From Pedobacter psychroterrae (GTDB taxonomy: Bacteria > Bacteroidota > Bacteroidia > Sphingobacteriales > Sphingobacteriaceae): a stretch of DNA of 64,000 nt. Every line of letters begins with the position of its first letter. The stretch's first letter is position 1. The stretch lies in contig NZ_SJSL01000002.1 in the NCBI RefSeq assembly GCF_004331695.1, positions 1,116,001 through 1,180,000 of the forward strand, in the 5' to 3' direction. The notes under the pieces are model-generated. The model searched no databases. It saw nothing but the letters and a program-made list of their open reading frames with translations, and was not told the origin of the DNA. Below are positions 61,580-64,000 of the stretch, piece by piece. The translations under genes were made by a program, and so were the position numbers.

Positions 61580-61608
61580 TTTCCCCAATTTATAATTATT
61601 TGGGGAAA
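61580..61608. promoter_or_regulatory. Inverted repeat upstream of LruC copy 2
   Basis: TTTCCCCAA (61580-61588) and TTGGGGAAA (61600-61608) with 11 bases between. It lies about 70 bases upstream of the -33 box of LruC copy 2, a place suited to an activator, and also 105 bases before the MBOAT start. The arms match the palindrome at 58790-58810. Confidence 0.45.
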
Positions 61609-61712
61609 TTGTGCCACAATTCTGCTTGGAACAGGAGAGTTTTTTTGCATTCAAAATAAATTATCTATTAACAAGTGATTATTATATATTTGGTACCGTA
61701 TACACTTTCTGC

Positions 61713-63140
61713 ATGTTATTTAATTCTATTGATTTTGCTTTCTATTTCATAATAGTAACTGTTGCATATTTTCTGTTGCCGCATAGATACAGGTGGATAC
61801 TATTACTTTCTGCAAGTTGCTATTTTTACATGGCGTTTGTTCCGATCTATATTTTGATTCTCGGATTCACAATAGTGATAGATTATTTCGCCGGTATTTA
61901 CATAGAGAAGGCCGAGGGTAAGAAAAGGAAAATGCTGCTGATCTGCAGCTTGATTGCAAACATCGGGGTCTTGGTAGTTTTTAAATACTACAACTTTCTA
62001 AATGAAAGCTTAGGATATATGTTGAACAATGCCGGATATCAGAATCCTGTCCCATATTTGAGTATTCTTCTACCCATTGGCTTGTCATTTCATACATTTC
62101 AGGCCATGAGTTATACAATTGAGGTATATAGGGGTAACCAAAAAGCTGAGCAGCATTTCGGTATATATAGCCTTTATGTAATGTTTTACCCTCAATTGGT
62201 GGCGGGGCCCATTGAACGGCCTCAAAACATACTCAGCCAGATGCATGCAAAGCATGAATTTGACTACAACAGGGTGGTGTCCGGATTGCAATTAATGCTT
62301 TGGGGTTTTTTTAAAAAACTGGTAGTAGCCGATCGCCTGTCAATCTATGTTAATTCTATTTATGGTCATCCTGAGCTTCACAACGGATCGTCGGTTGCAA
62401 TTGCTTCTCTGTTTTTTGCCATTCAGATTTACTGTGATTTTTCGGGCTATTCCGATATTGCTATTGGATGTGCCAGGATAATGGGATATGACCTTATGAT
62501 CAATTTCAGGCGGCCATATTTCTCAAAATCAATAAGCGAATTCTGGAGCAGATGGCATATTTCGCTTTCCACCTGGTTCAGGGATTATTTATATATTCCT
62601 TTAGGAGGAAACCGGGTGCCAAAATACAGGGTATATCTAAATTTAATGATTGTTTTCCTGGTAAGCGGCATCTGGCATGGTGCCAATTATACCTTTATTC
62701 TCTGGGGAGCACTGCATGGTTTTTATTTGCTTTGTGGTCTTCAGTTCAACAAGCTCCGGTCGGGATTTACGCATAGACTGCATATAAGTAGTCGGGTAAA
62801 TAATTTGCTCAGTATTGTTCTAACTATTATTTTAGTAACTTTTGCCTGGATCTTTTTCAGGGCAACTTCCATCAAAGACGCTTTTACTCTGGTGACGAAC
62901 CTCAAAACGATCGGGCAAGTACCATTTCTTGGGGATGGAATCAGCAATATGGCACATTGTGTATTGGCTATTGCATTGCTATTTATGGTCGAGTATAAAA
63001 TGGAATACCTCAGTGACAGGTTTAACCTGCTTACACACAAAATAATCTGGGTAAGATGGTCTTTTCTTGTAATCAGTGTTTTTGTTATATTGCTATTTGG
63101 GGTGTTTAGCGGAGGTCAGTTTATTTATTTTCAATTCTAG
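61713..63140 (+). CDS. MBOAT-family O-acyltransferase (AlgI-like)
   Basis: A 475-residue membrane O-acyltransferase with about ten membrane segments. Motifs: SLLPIGLSFHTFQAMSYTIEVYRG-type segment near residue 120 (cited in part), PQLVAGPIERPQ near 167, SEFWSRWHISLSTWFRDYLYIPLGGNR near 270 (cited in part) and the catalytic His in SGIWHGANYTF near 320. The start at 61713 matches the family start (FNSIDFAFYFI); an earlier in-frame ATG at 61611 adds a poor leader. With the SGNH gene 5 bases later it forms an acylation pair like AlgI/AlgJ or PatA/PatB, which acetylate a surface polymer. Confidence 0.9.
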   Translation: MLFNSIDFAFYFIIVTVAYFLLPHRYRWILLLSASCYFYMAFVPIYILILGFTIVIDYFAGIYIEKAEGKKRKMLLICSLIANIGVLVVFKYYNFLNESLGYMLNNAGYQNPVPYLSILLPIGLSFHTFQAMSYTIEVYRGNQKAEQHFGIYSLYVMFYPQLVAGPIERPQNILSQMHAKHEFDYNRVVSGLQLMLWGFFKKLVVADRLSIYVNSIYGHPELHNGSSVAIASLFFAIQIYCDFSGYSDIAIGCARIMGYDLMINFRRPYFSKSISEFWSRWHISLSTWFRDYLYIPLGGNRVPKYRVYLNLMIVFLVSGIWHGANYTFILWGALHGFYLLCGLQFNKLRSGFTHRLHISSRVNNLLSIVLTIILVTFAWIFFRATSIKDAFTLVTNLKTIGQVPFLGDGISNMAHCVLAIALLFMVEYKMEYLSDRFNLLTHKIIWVRWSFLVISVFVILLFGVFSGGQFIYFQF

Positions 63141-63145
63141 CGGCA

Positions 63146-64000
63146 TGAACCAGAGTGTAGTAGTTTTTATAAAACGTTTATTCTTGTTTATGGCATTGTT
63201 GATCGTTGCTGATAATATCATCGGATACGGATTAGAAACAATTTATTTCGGCCAGAAGAAGGGGCAATTTGCGCAAACCACCTTTTCCATAGACAATACT
63301 ACACAAGACATTCTTATTTTTGGAAGTTCAAGGGCAGTAAGGCATTACTCACCTAATGTATTGTCGAAAGCATTGAACATGTCGTGTTACAACGTGGGAA
63401 GGGACGCACAGTCCTTACCATACTATGCTGCAATGCAAGAAGCAATATTTACCAGATACAAGCCCAAAATGATTATTGTTGACGTTAATAACTGGGAACT
63501 TGCGCCCGGAGAGGCTAAGTACGAAAAGCTGTCTATTCTATTGCCATATTATCGTCACCATCCGGAACTGGCACCCTATCTCAAACAAAGCGGGCAATGG
63601 GAAGGAATTAAATTATTGTCGAGAACATATCCCTACAATTCCAGCTTATTTATTTTAGCTTATAATTTTCTCTTTGCTAATAAGTTGATTGCGGATGAAC
63701 ATGGTTTTGCACCTCTTACAGGAAAGATGACGTCGGCGATGCTGGATGATTATGCCTCCCGCCTCAAACTCAACAGTCAGGCGAGTGCTGAAAGCGATAA
63801 AATAATAGATCGAAAAGCACTGAATTATTACAGGCAATTTTTAGCTAATACGAATACTCACAATATCAAAACCTACGTGGTAATTTCCCCCAAAGTGTTA
63901 AAGGAGCCTCTGGATGCTAGAAATAAGCTCCTTAAAAAGATAGCACAGGAATATCCAAATGTTAAGTTTATCGACTTTTCTGATGATAAAGACTACAATA
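63146..64000 (+). CDS. SGNH/AlgX-like acyltransferase partner, cut by window end
   Basis: An open frame of 285 codons that runs off the right edge. An N-terminal membrane anchor (about 10-28) is followed by an SGNH-hydrolase-like domain. Block I is ILIFGSSRAVRHYSP with the likely nucleophile Ser62 of the GSS triplet, and MIIVDVNNWE (about 110) fits the following strand. The His/Asp end of the active site lies past the window. Its place 5 bases after the MBOAT gene suggests it completes transfer of acyl groups in the periplasm. Confidence 0.8.

Larger units (their letters stand above)
61411..61712. other. Divergent intergenic region between LruC copy 2 and the MBOAT gene
   Basis: About 300 bases without a convincing gene. 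It holds the LruC copy 2 promoter (61480-61510, minus), an inverted repeat (61580-61608), and TATATTTG at 61685-61692 that may serve as the -7 box of the plus-strand MBOAT gene. Confidence 0.6.

Overview
The window looks like a chromosomal stretch of a Bacteroidota bacterium of the Sphingobacteriaceae (Pedobacter-like). This placement is inferred from gene content: a SusC/SusD pair with its own FecI/FecR sigma/anti-sigma pair, tandem DUF4369-TlpA proteins, DUF6266 remnants, type IX secretion (T9SS) parts, LruC-domain proteins, and promoters of the TTTG-N19-TAnnTTTG type. The DNA is moderately AT-rich. I saw no rRNA, tRNA, CRISPR array or insertion sequence.

Layout, 0-15 kb. The 5' part of a lipoprotein gene runs off the left edge. 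A GbsR/MarR-type regulator follows, then a likely operon of a DCC thiol-oxidoreductase-like membrane protein, a TIGR01777 epimerase, a small membrane protein and an SRPBCC protein. Two matching inverted repeats suggest the regulator controls itself and this operon. Next is a transport locus: ECF sigma, FecR, an STN-containing SusC receptor, SusD, two related thioredoxin-fold lipid/periplasmic proteins and a small membrane protein. A SAM methyltransferase and a scrap yard of broken DUF6266 genes and a LytTR remnant close this part.

15-28 kb. An SDR oxidoreductase and a SulP anion transporter diverge. A seven-gene tellurium-resistance-type (Ter) stress operon follows: HAD, phosphoribosyltransferase, two TerD proteins, TelA, an unrecognised 320-residue protein and TerC. 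It ends at a strong bidirectional terminator facing an OmpA-family porin gene. Then come a beta-CASP metallo-beta-lactamase, an NAD-dependent epimerase, a cold-shock protein and two small proteins.

28-64 kb is a cell-surface island. A response regulator overlaps a polyprenyl-phosphate sugar transferase that carries a receiver-like domain, the probable priming enzyme for exopolysaccharide. A minus-strand trio encodes a 2222-residue repetitive adhesin with a type B T9SS signal, its PorP/SprF partner and a PorE-like OmpA protein. The exopolysaccharide operon follows: short TolC-like protein, Wzz/BY-kinase-like protein, glycosyltransferases of families GT2, GT4, GT8 and GT14, a Wzy-like polymerase, a Wzx-like flippase, acyltransferases and a 44-residue membrane protein. 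A GMC oxidoreductase and its small subunit, two LruC-domain lipoproteins, and an MBOAT/SGNH acylation pair (the last gene cut by the window end) complete it. Together this region could make, modify, export and anchor a surface polysaccharide alongside secreted adhesins.
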